Assembly: GCA_046484325.1 (NCBI GenBank)
Contig: JAWOJB010000025.1
Span: 1 to 64,000, forward strand
Length of the DNA: 64,000 bases
Direction: 5' to 3'
Source: JAWOJB01 sp046484325
Lineage (GTDB): Bacteria > Actinomycetota > Acidimicrobiia > Spongiisociales > ZC4RG35
Shown: positions 41,339 through 48,983 of the stretch, in pieces
How the letters are laid out: every line of letters starts with the position of its first letter
How positions within the stretch are numbered: position 1 is the stretch's first letter
Translations under genes and position numbers: made by a program
The notes under the pieces: model-generated
The model's database searches: none
What the model was told of the DNA's origin: nothing
The model's input: the letters and a program-made list of their open reading frames with translations, nothing else

Positions 41339-42640
41339 ATGTTCCAACCAGAGGTCGAGACCCTCCCCCGCCCCGAGCTCGAGCATCTCCAGTCCGAGCG
41401 GCTGCGATCCATCGTGGAACGGCTTCGATTGGCCGAGGCGCCGTACTGGCAGGAGAAGCTGGCCGGTGTAGGGCACGTCGACGCGCTCGACGATCTGCCC
41501 TCCCTCCCGTTCACGGTCAAGAAGGAATTTCGCGATGCCTATCCCTACGGCATGCTCTCGGTTCCCCTGGGCGAGGTGGTCAGGGTGCACGCTTCGTCGG
41601 GCACGTCGGGCAAGCCGACCGTCATGGCGTACACCGAGCACGATGTCCGGGTGTTCGCCGAGGTCAACGCCAGGGCGCTCGGCTGCGCCGGCGGCACCGG
41701 CGACGACGTAATCCACGTCGCCTACGGGTACGGCCTGTTCACCGGTGGGCTCGGGCTCCACTTCGGGGTCGAGGCCCTCGGAGCGGTGGCGGTCCCGGCT
41801 TCGGGCGGGAACCCCGGATTCCAGATCGGCCTCATGGCCGATCTGGGAGCCACCGGGCTCGCCTGTACGCCCTCGTTCGCCCTCCTGCTGGCCGAGCGAG
41901 CCGCCCATGAGGGAAAGCTCGACGAGATCCGGCTGCGGTGGGGCATCCACGGCGCCGAACCGTGGTCGGAGGGCATGCGCGACAAGATCGAGGAGGCCTG
42001 GGGTGGCTCGTACGACGCCTGTGACATCTACGGGCTGTCCGAGGTGATCGGACCCGGCGTCGCCGCCGAGTGCCACGAGAACAAGGGCGGGATGCATGTC
42101 TTCGAGGACCACTTCCTCGTGGAGATCGTGGATCCCGAGACGGGTGAGCCCGTACCCGACGGGGAACCGGGTGAGCTCGTCATCACCACCCTCACCAAGC
42201 AGGCGATGCCCACCATCCGCTACCGCACCCGTGACATCACCCGGTTCCTGCCCGGCGGCTGCCGCTGCGGCCGCACCGGCCGGCGGATCGGCCGGCTCGA
42301 GGGACGGGCGGACGACATGCTCATCATCCGGGGGATCAATGTCTATCCACGGGAGATCGAGACGGTCCTGATGGCCGACCCGGACGTGGGAGGCCAGTTC
42401 GCCATCGTCGTCGACCGTCGGGGTCCGCTGCCCGAGCTCCAGGCCAAGGTCGAGGTCGCAGGCGCCCACCTCGTGGACCGCCGCGGCGAGATCGCCGCCC
42501 GGCTCCAGGGCAAGCTGCTCGAGACGGTCCGCCTGCGGGTCGAGGTCGAGGTGCTCGAACCGGGGACGCTCCCCCGCCAGGAGGTCGGCAAGGCCAGGAG
42601 GGTGTTCGAGCGGACCGCCGAGGCCGACCCTCTCGGCTGA
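41339..42640 (+). CDS. paaK: Phenylacetate-CoA ligase
   Basis: A 433-residue adenylate-forming enzyme that activates phenylacetate with ATP and CoA, the entry step of the paa pathway. Seen: LPFTVKKEFRDAYPYG, the P-loop VHASSGTSGKPTVMAYT, DIYGLSEVIGPGVAAEC, TRDITRFLPG and the hinge GRADDMLIIRGINVYPREIE. The length is the PaaK1/PaaK2 type. A GGGAG lies 7 nt before the ATG. It lies on the opposite strand from paaABCDE, separated from them by a dsrE-like gene and the tetR regulator. Confidence 0.95.
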   Translation: MFQPEVETLPRPELEHLQSERLRSIVERLRLAEAPYWQEKLAGVGHVDALDDLPSLPFTVKKEFRDAYPYGMLSVPLGEVVRVHASSGTSGKPTVMAYTEHDVRVFAEVNARALGCAGGTGDDVIHVAYGYGLFTGGLGLHFGVEALGAVAVPASGGNPGFQIGLMADLGATGLACTPSFALLLAERAAHEGKLDEIRLRWGIHGAEPWSEGMRDKIEEAWGGSYDACDIYGLSEVIGPGVAAECHENKGGMHVFEDHFLVEIVDPETGEPVPDGEPGELVITTLTKQAMPTIRYRTRDITRFLPGGCRCGRTGRRIGRLEGRADDMLIIRGINVYPREIETVLMADPDVGGQFAIVVDRRGPLPELQAKVEVAGAHLVDRRGEIAARLQGKLLETVRLRVEVEVLEPGTLPRQEVGKARRVFERTAEADPLG

Positions 42641-42691
42641 TTCGCGCCTCGGAGCGGTGACGTGCCAGAGTCGTCCTCGGAGGTGCGAGTC

Positions 42692-43096
42692 ATGAAGGTT
42701 GCGTACGTGTTCAACAGCCCGCGGGCGGCCAGCTACAAGCTGGGACAGATGATCCTTCCCCAGCTCGAGGCCGGGACCCACGGGGTCGAGGTCGTGGGCA
42801 TGTTCTTCTTCGACGACAACGCCTTCGTGCTCCGGGCTGGAGACCCCATCGGCGAGCGGCTGGCGGCGGTGGCGGCCGAAACCGGCATGCTGCTGATGAT
42901 GTGCGATATGTGCGCCCTCGAGCGCCACCTCGCCGAGGGCCAGCCCCGGTGGTGCGACCCTGCGACCGGTGTCGGACGGACCGAACCCGCCGAGTGCCAC
43001 ACGGTGGACACCGTGGCGGGGGCCGAGGTGGGCTGCTTCCCCGACCTCTATGCCGCCCTCGCCGGCAACCCGCCGGACCAGGTGATCAGCCTGTAG
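42692..43096 (+). CDS. DsrE-like small sulfur-relay family protein
   Basis: A 134-residue protein beginning MKVAYVFNSPRAASYKLGQM, with MFFFDDNAFVLRAGDPIGERL and a cysteine-bearing stretch LLMMCDMCALERHLA, as in DsrE/DsrF-type proteins that carry sulfur on cysteine. Further cysteines (RWCDP, AECHT, GCFPD) are present. From memory it resembles proteins named SaoD in selenium-related systems, but no other gene of such a system is here. The ATG at 42692 has GGAGG 9 nt upstream; a GTG at 42662 is an alternative. It follows paaK by 51 bp and overlaps tetR at the 3' ends. Confidence 0.7.
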   Translation: MKVAYVFNSPRAASYKLGQMILPQLEAGTHGVEVVGMFFFDDNAFVLRAGDPIGERLAAVAAETGMLLMMCDMCALERHLAEGQPRWCDPATGVGRTEPAECHTVDTVAGAEVGCFPDLYAALAGNPPDQVISL

Positions 43097-43694
43097 GGAA
43101 CGGTTCCCCGCCGATCCCCTCCCAGACGAACCGGGTGAGCTCGACCACGAGGGATTGGCGGTCGAGCAGCCCCTCCGGCCGGTACCACCGCTCGATGGCG
43201 TTGAGGATCGAGAGCACGAAGATGGCGGCGAGCTTCGGGTCGAGCCCGGCCCGGAACGTCCCGGAGCCGATCCCCCGCCGGATCACGTCCCGGAAGGCCG
43301 ATTCGTACCGGTCACGGGCCTCGATGACCCGGGCGCGCCGGTCGTCGTCGAGGGCATCGGCCTCGTAGAGGAAGGTCCGCACCTCGTCCCGATGGTCGAG
43401 GACGACGGCGACATGGCCGGCGAGCAGGGACCGGAACTGATCCTCGGGCCGGCCGGGCCCGGCAAGGGCGGCGTCGGCGGCGGCCTGGAACAGGACGGCA
43501 CCGCGTTCGACCACCTCGACGAGCAGCTCCTCCTTCGAGCCGACGTGGGAGTACAGCGACGACCCCAGCAGCCCGAGCTCGCGGCCGAGGTCGCGCATCG
43601 AGGTGCCGTGGTAGCCCCGCTCGGCGAAGAGCCGGCCGGCAGCTCGGACCACGTCCTCCCGGCTGTTGCGGACGGCGGCCGCCCCTCGGCTCAT
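43086..43694 (-). CDS. TetR-family regulator of the paa operon
   Basis: A 202-residue repressor. The N-terminal HTH is YHGTSMRDLGRELGLLGSSL with YSHVGSKEELLVEVV, and a helical ligand-binding domain follows. It is the last gene of paaA-B-C-D-E-tetR; its ATG overlaps the paaE stop (ATGA). PaaR-type TetR proteins repress paa genes and let go when phenylacetyl-CoA or a related CoA ester binds. This position, together with the palindrome at the paaA promoter, implies negative autoregulation. The ligand is inferred, not seen. Confidence 0.88.
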   Translation of the reverse strand: MSRGAAAVRNSREDVVRAAGRLFAERGYHGTSMRDLGRELGLLGSSLYSHVGSKEELLVEVVERGAVLFQAAADAALAGPGRPEDQFRSLLAGHVAVVLDHRDEVRTFLYEADALDDDRRARVIEARDRYESAFRDVIRRGIGSGTFRAGLDPKLAAIFVLSILNAIERWYRPEGLLDRQSLVVELTRFVWEGIGGEPFPTG

Positions 43695-44761
43695 CGGCGG
43701 TCGAAGTCGACCGAGACGCGATCGCCGGTCGGGTGGGCCTGGCAGGTGAGGATGTAACCCGCGGACACCTCGGCGTCGGTGAGGGCGTAGTTCTTCGTCA
43801 TCGCCACCTCGCCCTCCACGATCGTGGCCTTGCACGAGGCACACATCCCGCCCTTGCACGAGTAGGGGAGCTCGCGCCGGACCCGGAGGGCGGCGTCGAG
43901 GATGGCGGTGGCCGGATCCATCCGGGTGGTGGAGACCCGGCCGTCGAGGACGAAGCTGAGCTCCACCGCCCCCTCCCCGACGCCGGGCTCGGGGGGCAGC
44001 AGCGCCGGGTCGATCGGGCCGGCGAAGAACAGCTCGTCCCGCACCGAACCCGCATCCACGCCCTGCTCCTCGAGCACCCGCCGGGCGGTCGTCACGAGCT
44101 CGTGCGGACCGCACAGGAACCACCGGTCGACGGTGCGGGGCGGCACCAGGGTGGCGAGGAGGTCGAGGAGCTTCGACTCGTCGATCCTGCCGTGGAAGAG
44201 CGGCAGCCCGCCGTCCTCCCGGCTCAGCACGTGGACGAGCTGGAACCGATCCGGATACCGGTCCTTGAGGCCCTCGAGCTCTTCGAGGAACATGACCGTG
44301 CGCGCCTCGCGGTTCCCGAAGACCAGTGTCCAGCGGCTGTGCGGCTCGGATTCGAGCGTCGTGGCGATCAACGACAGCACGGGGGTGATGCCCGAGCCCG
44401 CCGCCACCGCCGCATAGTGCCGGGAGGCGGTGGGTTCGGGATCGATCGTGAACTCCCCGGTGGGAGGGGCGACCTCGAGCACCTCGCCGGCGGCGAGCTC
44501 CGTCGTGGCGAAGGTCGAGAACGCTCCGCCCCGCAGTCGCTTCACGCCGATCCGCAGCTTCCCCGAGTTGGCGTTCACACAGATCGAGTAGCTGCGACGG
44601 ACGTCCACACCGTCGACGAGGGCACGAACGGTGACGTGTTGACCCGGCAGGTACCGGAAGGTCTCCGACAACTCGGCGGGAACGTCGAAGGTGATCGAGA
44701 CGGCCTCGTCGGTCTCGGGGGTGACCTCGGTGATCCGGAGAGGGTGGAACTCGACGCTCAT
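43691..44761 (-). CDS. paaE: Phenylacetyl-CoA epoxidase reductase subunit
   Basis: A 356-residue electron-transfer subunit passing electrons from NADPH to the PaaAC diiron site. The FAD part has VRRSYSICVNAN, the NADPH part AVAAGSGITPVLSLI and WFLCGPHELV, and the C-terminal plant-type 2Fe-2S ferredoxin has YSCKGGMCASCKATIVEGE with a distant fourth cysteine in LTCQAHP. Start ATG giving MSVEFHPLRI, overlapping the paaD stop as ATGA. All five epoxidase genes are present and in the standard order. Confidence 0.95.
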   Translation of the reverse strand: MSVEFHPLRITEVTPETDEAVSITFDVPAELSETFRYLPGQHVTVRALVDGVDVRRSYSICVNANSGKLRIGVKRLRGGAFSTFATTELAAGEVLEVAPPTGEFTIDPEPTASRHYAAVAAGSGITPVLSLIATTLESEPHSRWTLVFGNREARTVMFLEELEGLKDRYPDRFQLVHVLSREDGGLPLFHGRIDESKLLDLLATLVPPRTVDRWFLCGPHELVTTARRVLEEQGVDAGSVRDELFFAGPIDPALLPPEPGVGEGAVELSFVLDGRVSTTRMDPATAILDAALRVRRELPYSCKGGMCASCKATIVEGEVAMTKNYALTDAEVSAGYILTCQAHPTGDRVSVDFDRR

Positions 44762-45303
44762 AGGTGCTTGAAGTGGTCGAATGGCTCGCCGCATGCCTCG
44801 CAGACCATGAGCGCCTTGCAGGCGGTGGAGCCGAAGTAGGAGACGAGCCGGATGTCGTCGGTAGCGCAGCGGGGGCAGAGGACCGGGCCGGGGTCGCCGA
44901 CCGGGCCCGGCGGGGCGATGCCGTACCCGGCCAGCTTCCGGCGCCCCTCCTCGCTCATCCAGTCGGTGGTCCAGGCGGGGGCGTAGACGGTGTCGACCCG
45001 CACCCGGGTGAAGCCGGCCTCACCCAGGGCCTTGTGCACGTCGCGGGTGATGGTCTCCATCGCCGGGCATCCCGAGTAGGTGGGGGTGATCGTGACGACG
45101 ACCTCGCCCCCGTCGACCGCGACCCCACGCAGGATGCCCAAGTCCTCGACGGTGAGCACCGGGATCTCGGGATCGACGACCGTGGCGAGGGCCTCACGAG
45201 CCCGCTGCTCGTCGCTCGTGGTTTGTCCCCCGGCCGACAGGCTGGGCGAAGGGGCCCCCGGCGCCGCAGGCGACGGGGTAGGGGGACCGCTCCGCGTCAC
45301 CAT
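44758..45303 (-). CDS. paaD: PaaD, Fe-S maturation factor of the epoxidase
   Basis: A 181-residue protein with a DUF59/MIP18-type domain (VVDPEIPVLTVEDLGILRGV, TITPTYSGCPAMETI) and the PaaD-specific C-terminal zinc-type region CPRCATDDIRLVSYF with ACKALMVCEACGEPFDHF. PaaD is thought to help insert the Fe-S cluster into PaaE. An extra ~30-residue Pro/Ser-rich N-terminus precedes the domain. ATG at 45303 overlaps the paaC stop by 7 bp; a GTG at 45300 would make the commoner GTGA overlap. Confidence 0.93.
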   Translation of the reverse strand: MVTRSGPPTPSPAAPGAPSPSLSAGGQTTSDEQRAREALATVVDPEIPVLTVEDLGILRGVAVDGGEVVVTITPTYSGCPAMETITRDVHKALGEAGFTRVRVDTVYAPAWTTDWMSEEGRRKLAGYGIAPPGPVGDPGPVLCPRCATDDIRLVSYFGSTACKALMVCEACGEPFDHFKHL

Positions 45304-46100
45304 GACTGCCCCGGGTACGACCGCTGCATCCACTGCAGCTCGGCGAGGAGGTGCCCGAGGTGCTCGGTGTGGAAGCCGGTCCTCCCGCCCATCCGCTGAT
45401 AGGGATCGGCGGGGCGGCTCAGGGTCGCCTCCTCGAGGACGGCGTCGACCCGCTCATCCCACGCCGGCCGGAGTGCCCCGGGCTCGACGGCGATGCCCTC
45501 CGACACCAGAGCCGCCTCGACCTCGTCTCCGGTGAACAGCTCGTCGGTGAACCGCCAGAGGTCGTCGATGGACCGCTGCATCCGCCGGTGGCTCTCGTCG
45601 GTGCCGTCGCCGAGCCGGATCACCCACGTCGACGAATGGCGGAGGTGGTAACGCACCTCCTTGAGCGCCTTGGCCGCGATGCCGGCCAGCACCTCGTCGG
45701 CCGAGGACCCGAGCGCCTCCCACAGTCCGATCTGGTACGCATCCACCAGGAGCTGACGAGCCATGGTGTGGGCGAAGTCGCCGTTGGGCTGCTCGACCAG
45801 CAGCAGGTTGAGGTACTCCCGCTCCGACCGGAGGAACGCGAGATCGTCCTCGGACCGACCCTCGCCTTCGACCTCGCCGGCGTGGCGGTAGAGAGCCCGG
45901 GCCACGCCCAGGTGGTCGAGTCCGATGTTCGTGAGAGCGATGTCCTCCTCCAGTTCGGGAGCCTTGGACGTCCACTCGGCGAGCCGCTGGGCGAGCACGA
46001 GGTTGTCGTCGGCGAGGCGCAGGAGATGGGCCACGCGAGGCTCCAGGGCCGGCGGAGGCGTGCCCTGAGGAGCGGAGGAGCGGGTGGAGGGCTCGGTCAT
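45297..46100 (-). CDS. paaC: Phenylacetyl-CoA epoxidase structural subunit PaaC
   Basis: A 267-residue ferritin-like subunit that forms the core with PaaA but lacks a working diiron site. Seen: LLRLADDNLVLAQRLAEW, LEEDIALTNIGLDHLGVA and EVRYHLRHSSTWVIRLGDGT. The start given (ATG 46100, MTEPSTRSS) has no Shine-Dalgarno because a heptamer array abuts it. A GTG at 46169 overlaps the paaB stop as GTGA, like the other junctions in this operon, and is in frame through the array; it would add 23 Ser/Arg/His-rich residues. Which is used cannot be decided from sequence. Confidence 0.93.
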   Translation of the reverse strand: MTEPSTRSSAPQGTPPPALEPRVAHLLRLADDNLVLAQRLAEWTSKAPELEEDIALTNIGLDHLGVARALYRHAGEVEGEGRSEDDLAFLRSEREYLNLLLVEQPNGDFAHTMARQLLVDAYQIGLWEALGSSADEVLAGIAAKALKEVRYHLRHSSTWVIRLGDGTDESHRRMQRSIDDLWRFTDELFTGDEVEAALVSEGIAVEPGALRPAWDERVDAVLEEATLSRPADPYQRMGGRTGFHTEHLGHLLAELQWMQRSYPGQSW

Positions 46101-46163
46101 GCGACGTGAGGCGTGGGACGTGGGACGCGAGACGTGGGACGCGAGACGTGGGACGCGAGACGT
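46101..46163. repeat. Nine-unit heptanucleotide tandem array between paaB and paaC
   Basis: Plus-strand units: GCGACGT, GAGGCGT, GGGACGT, then GGGACGC and GAGACGT alternating three times. The last six units form three perfect 14-bp copies. The array is 63 bp, a multiple of three, so it leaves the frame open from the GTG at 46169 into paaC and would encode a Ser/Arg/His/Pro-rich peptide. It ends directly at the paaC ATG. Confidence 0.85.
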
Positions 46164-46165
46164 GC

Positions 46166-46507
46166 TCACATGTGCCCCACTTCATCGGGGATCTGGTAAT
46201 AGGTGGCGTGGCGGTACGGCTTCTCGATCGACTCGAAGAAGGCGTCGGCGTCGTCGGGGTCGGAGGCGGTGATCTCGGCGGACGGCACCACCCACACGCT
46301 GACACCTTCGACCCGGCGGGTGTAGACGTCGCGGGCGTTCTGGAGGGCGCTCTCGGCGTCGGGGGCATGGAGGCTCCCCGAGTGCACATGGCTCATCCCC
46401 CGACGTTGACGTACGAACACCTCCCACATCGGCCAGCCCCGCTGGTCGTCCGACCCGGCGATCTCGACCTCCTGCTCGCCTTCGATCTTGGGGACCGAGT
46501 AGGTCAT
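46166..46507 (-). CDS. paaB: Phenylacetyl-CoA epoxidase subunit PaaB
   Basis: A 113-residue subunit that bridges PaaAC heterodimers. Seen: WPMWEVFVRQRRGMSHVHSG, then SLHAPDAESALQNARDVYTR and SVWVVPSAEITAS, all standard PaaB. The C-terminal KPYRHATYYQIPDEVGHM is also conserved. Its ATG overlaps the paaA stop (ATGA), and its own stop overlaps a GTG in frame with paaC. The length is slightly longer than enteric PaaB because of the first ~25 residues. Confidence 0.95.
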   Translation of the reverse strand: MTYSVPKIEGEQEVEIAGSDDQRGWPMWEVFVRQRRGMSHVHSGSLHAPDAESALQNARDVYTRRVEGVSVWVVPSAEITASDPDDADAFFESIEKPYRHATYYQIPDEVGHM

Positions 46508-47463
46508 GCGCTCCTCCGACGGGCCTGCTGCTTCTGGGCATGGGCGGCCGCCGCCTCCCGCACCCAGGCATTGTCCTCCCAGGCGCCCACCTTCTGGGCC
46601 ATCCGGTCCCGGTTCATCGGGCCGTTGCCCTTGACCACGCCCCAGAACTCGTCCCAGTCGATGGCGCCGAAGTCATGGTGCCCGCGCTCTTCGTTCCAAC
46701 GGAGGTCGGGGTCGGGAATGGTCAACCCGAGGTACTCGGCCTGGGGGACGGTCATGTCGACGAACTGCTGACGGAGGTCGTCGTTGGACACGCGCTTGAT
46801 CTTCCACTCCATCGACTGCTCGGTGTGGGTGGAGTCCGAGTCGTGGGGCCCGAACATCATGAGCGCCGGCCACCACCACCGATCGAGGGCGTCCTGGGCC
46901 ATCGCCCGTTGCTCGTCCGATCCCCGGCAGAGGGCCAGCAGGATCTCGTAGCCCTGCCGCTGATGGAACGACTCCTCCTTGCAGATCCGGACCATCGCCC
47001 GGGCATACGGTCCGAAGGATGTGTTGGTGAGCATGACCTGGTTGGTGATTGCGGCGCCATCGACCAACCATCCGATGGCCCCCATGTCCGCCCAGGTCAG
47101 CGCCGGGTAGTTGAAGATCGAGGAATACTTCTGGCGACCGGCGTGCAGCAGGTCGACCAGCTCGTGGCGGGTCACACCCAGCGTCTCCGCCGCCGAGTAC
47201 AGGTAGAGACCGTGACCCGCCTCGTCCTGGATCTTTGCCATCAGGATGCCCTTCCGTTCGAGCGTGGGGGCACGGGTCACCCAGTTGCCCTCGGGCTGCA
47301 TCCCGATGACCTCGGAATGGGCGTGCTGGGCGATCTGGCGGATCAGGGTCTTGCGGTACTGCTCCGGCATCCAGTCGGCCGGTTCGATCTTCTCGTCGGC
47401 GGCGATGAGGGCGTCGAACCGCTGCTCGGGCGTGACGGTCGGTGGGTGGCTCAGCGTGGTCAT
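46504..47463 (-). CDS. paaA: Phenylacetyl-CoA epoxidase catalytic subunit PaaA
   Basis: A 319-residue diiron oxygenase subunit that converts phenylacetyl-CoA to its 1,2-epoxide. Seen: RQIAQHAHSEVIGMQPEGNW (first Glu/His ligands), KIQDEAGHGLYLYSAAE (ExxH) and CKEESFHQRQGYEI (second ExxH), plus the paa-specific FGPHDSDSTHTEQSMEWKIK. It is the first gene of the operon. A TAGGAT box ends 6 nt upstream of the ATG with an overlapping palindrome, so the transcript is leaderless and TetR-regulated. Downstream ring-opening genes (paaG, Z, J, H) are not in the window. Confidence 0.97.
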   Translation of the reverse strand: MTTLSHPPTVTPEQRFDALIAADEKIEPADWMPEQYRKTLIRQIAQHAHSEVIGMQPEGNWVTRAPTLERKGILMAKIQDEAGHGLYLYSAAETLGVTRHELVDLLHAGRQKYSSIFNYPALTWADMGAIGWLVDGAAITNQVMLTNTSFGPYARAMVRICKEESFHQRQGYEILLALCRGSDEQRAMAQDALDRWWWPALMMFGPHDSDSTHTEQSMEWKIKRVSNDDLRQQFVDMTVPQAEYLGLTIPDPDLRWNEERGHHDFGAIDWDEFWGVVKGNGPMNRDRMAQKVGAWEDNAWVREAAAAHAQKQQARRRSA

Positions 47464-47469
47464 GGGTTC

Positions 47470-47490
47470 ATCCTAACGAACGATCGTTGG
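47470..47490 (-). promoter_or_regulatory. paaA leaderless promoter with TetR-type operator
   Basis: TAGGAT (minus strand, 47470-47475) lies 6 nt before the paaA ATG. Immediately upstream, AACGATCGTT (47479-47488) is a perfect 10-bp palindrome with partly symmetric flanks. The palindrome sits in the -10/-35 spacer, where a bound TetR dimer would block RNA polymerase. The tetR gene at the operon end is the obvious ligand. Confidence 0.65.
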
Positions 47491-47563
47491 TATTGCACCG
47501 CCGTGACCGCCTCGTCTCGCGACAGTCGTGGGCGCCCCACCAACGGTTCCGGGACGAGAACGG

Positions 47564-48904
47564 TCAGAAGAGGTGGGCGAGTGCCTCGTCGACGACGTGC
47601 TGGAGGGTGGGGACGCCCGCCTCCGCGAACTCGTATCGGGCACGGACCACCGGCTTGTCCAGCGGCACCAGCGCCGCCAGATCGATGGGAGTCCCCGAGA
47701 CGACCAGCTCGGCCTCGGAGCGGTTGATCGTTTCGGCCAGGGCGGACAACTGGGCCTCGCCGTAGCCCATCATGGGCAACACCGGTCCGATGTGGGGATA
47801 AGCGTCATACACCGAGGCGATCTCTGGCGGCGCCGAGAGCCGCGGGTCGACCACTCGGCCCGCACCGGCCGCCTCGGCGGCCACGAGCCCCGCCCCGTGC
47901 GGCATACCGCCGTGGGTGATGGTCGGCCCGTCCTCGACGACGAGCACCGCCCGCCCCACCACCGAGTCGGGATCGTCGAGCCGGACCGGTGAGGCGCCCC
48001 GCACCACCATGGCACCGGGGTTCAGCTGCCGGATCCGCTCGATCATCGCCTCCACGACGGCCGGGTCTGCCGAGTCCACCTTGTTCACCACCACCACGTC
48101 GGCGAGACGTAACACCGTCTCCCCCGGGTGGTGGCTGTTGAGGTGGTCCGGGCGCAGGGCGTCGGCGACCGTGATGGTCAACTCGGTCCGGATGAAGGAG
48201 AAGTCGTTGTTGCCGCCGTCCCAGATGATGACGTCGGCTTCCTGCTCGGCGGCGGCGAGGATCGCCTCGTAGTCCACCCCGGCGAACACGACGTTGCCAA
48301 AGGCGATATGTGGCTCATACTCCTCGCGCTCCTCGGCCGTGCAGTGCGCATCGTCGAGATCCTGGCGCGTGGCGAAGCGCTGAACCCGTTCGAGGTTGAG
48401 CTCCCCGTAGGGCATCGGGTGACGGATCACCGCCACCCCCAGACCCTTCTCGCGGAGGTAGCGGGACAGCCAGCGGGAGATCGGGGACTTTCCCGCCCCG
48501 GTCCGGACCGCGGTCACGGCGATCACCGGATGGGTCGACGACAGCTGGGTTCGCTCGGGGCCGAGCAGGGTGAAGTCCGCCCCGGCGGCGAGAGCACGAG
48601 ATGCCAGATGCATGACGTGCTCGTGGGGGACGTCGGAGTAGGCGAACACCACCGCATCGGCCTCGTGTTCGGCGATGAGCTGCTCCAGCCGCTCCTCATC
48701 CTCGATCGGGATTCCGTCGGGATAGAGCGGACCGGCGAGCTCCGGTGGATACCGGCGCCCCGCCACGCCGGGGATCTGGGTGGCGGTGAAGGCCACGACC
48801 CTGACGGAGGGATCATCCCGGTACGCCATGTTGAAATCGTGGAAGTCCCGCCCGGCGGCACCGAGGATGATCAGCCTGCGGGGAGCGGGCTCGCTCATGT
48901 CCAT
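47564..48904 (-). CDS. Cyclic 2,3-diphosphoglycerate synthetase-like P-loop GTPase
   Basis: A 446-residue protein of the family usually annotated as cyclic 2,3-diphosphoglycerate synthetase or GTPase. Seen: N-terminal Rossmann-like LIILGAAGRDFHDFNMAYRD, a middle P-loop AVTAVRTGAGKSPISRWL, DVIIWDGGNNDFSF, VVVVNKVDSAD and MVVRGASPVRLDDP. True cDPG synthesis is known from methanogens; the bacterial role is uncertain, and homologues often sit near arginine-fermentation genes. A TAGCAT box and a 26-nt leader holding the hairpin CACGGGC/GCCCGTG precede the ATG; ATG 48898 is an alternative. Confidence 0.8.
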   Translation of the reverse strand: MDMSEPAPRRLIILGAAGRDFHDFNMAYRDDPSVRVVAFTATQIPGVAGRRYPPELAGPLYPDGIPIEDEERLEQLIAEHEADAVVFAYSDVPHEHVMHLASRALAAGADFTLLGPERTQLSSTHPVIAVTAVRTGAGKSPISRWLSRYLREKGLGVAVIRHPMPYGELNLERVQRFATRQDLDDAHCTAEEREEYEPHIAFGNVVFAGVDYEAILAAAEQEADVIIWDGGNNDFSFIRTELTITVADALRPDHLNSHHPGETVLRLADVVVVNKVDSADPAVVEAMIERIRQLNPGAMVVRGASPVRLDDPDSVVGRAVLVVEDGPTITHGGMPHGAGLVAAEAAGAGRVVDPRLSAPPEIASVYDAYPHIGPVLPMMGYGEAQLSALAETINRSEAELVVSGTPIDLAALVPLDKPVVRARYEFAEAGVPTLQHVVDEALAHLF

Positions 48905-48983
48905 GCCACGGGCATCGGGCCCGTGCCTCCACGGGGGATGCTAGGGAGCCGTGAAGTCGGCGGGGCAGGGCCGAAGGCCCCCG

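Noticed and set aside
41339..47463. The paa region as a horizontally acquired island
   Set aside because: No integrase, tRNA, flanking repeats or visible change in base composition; promoter style matches the rest of the window.
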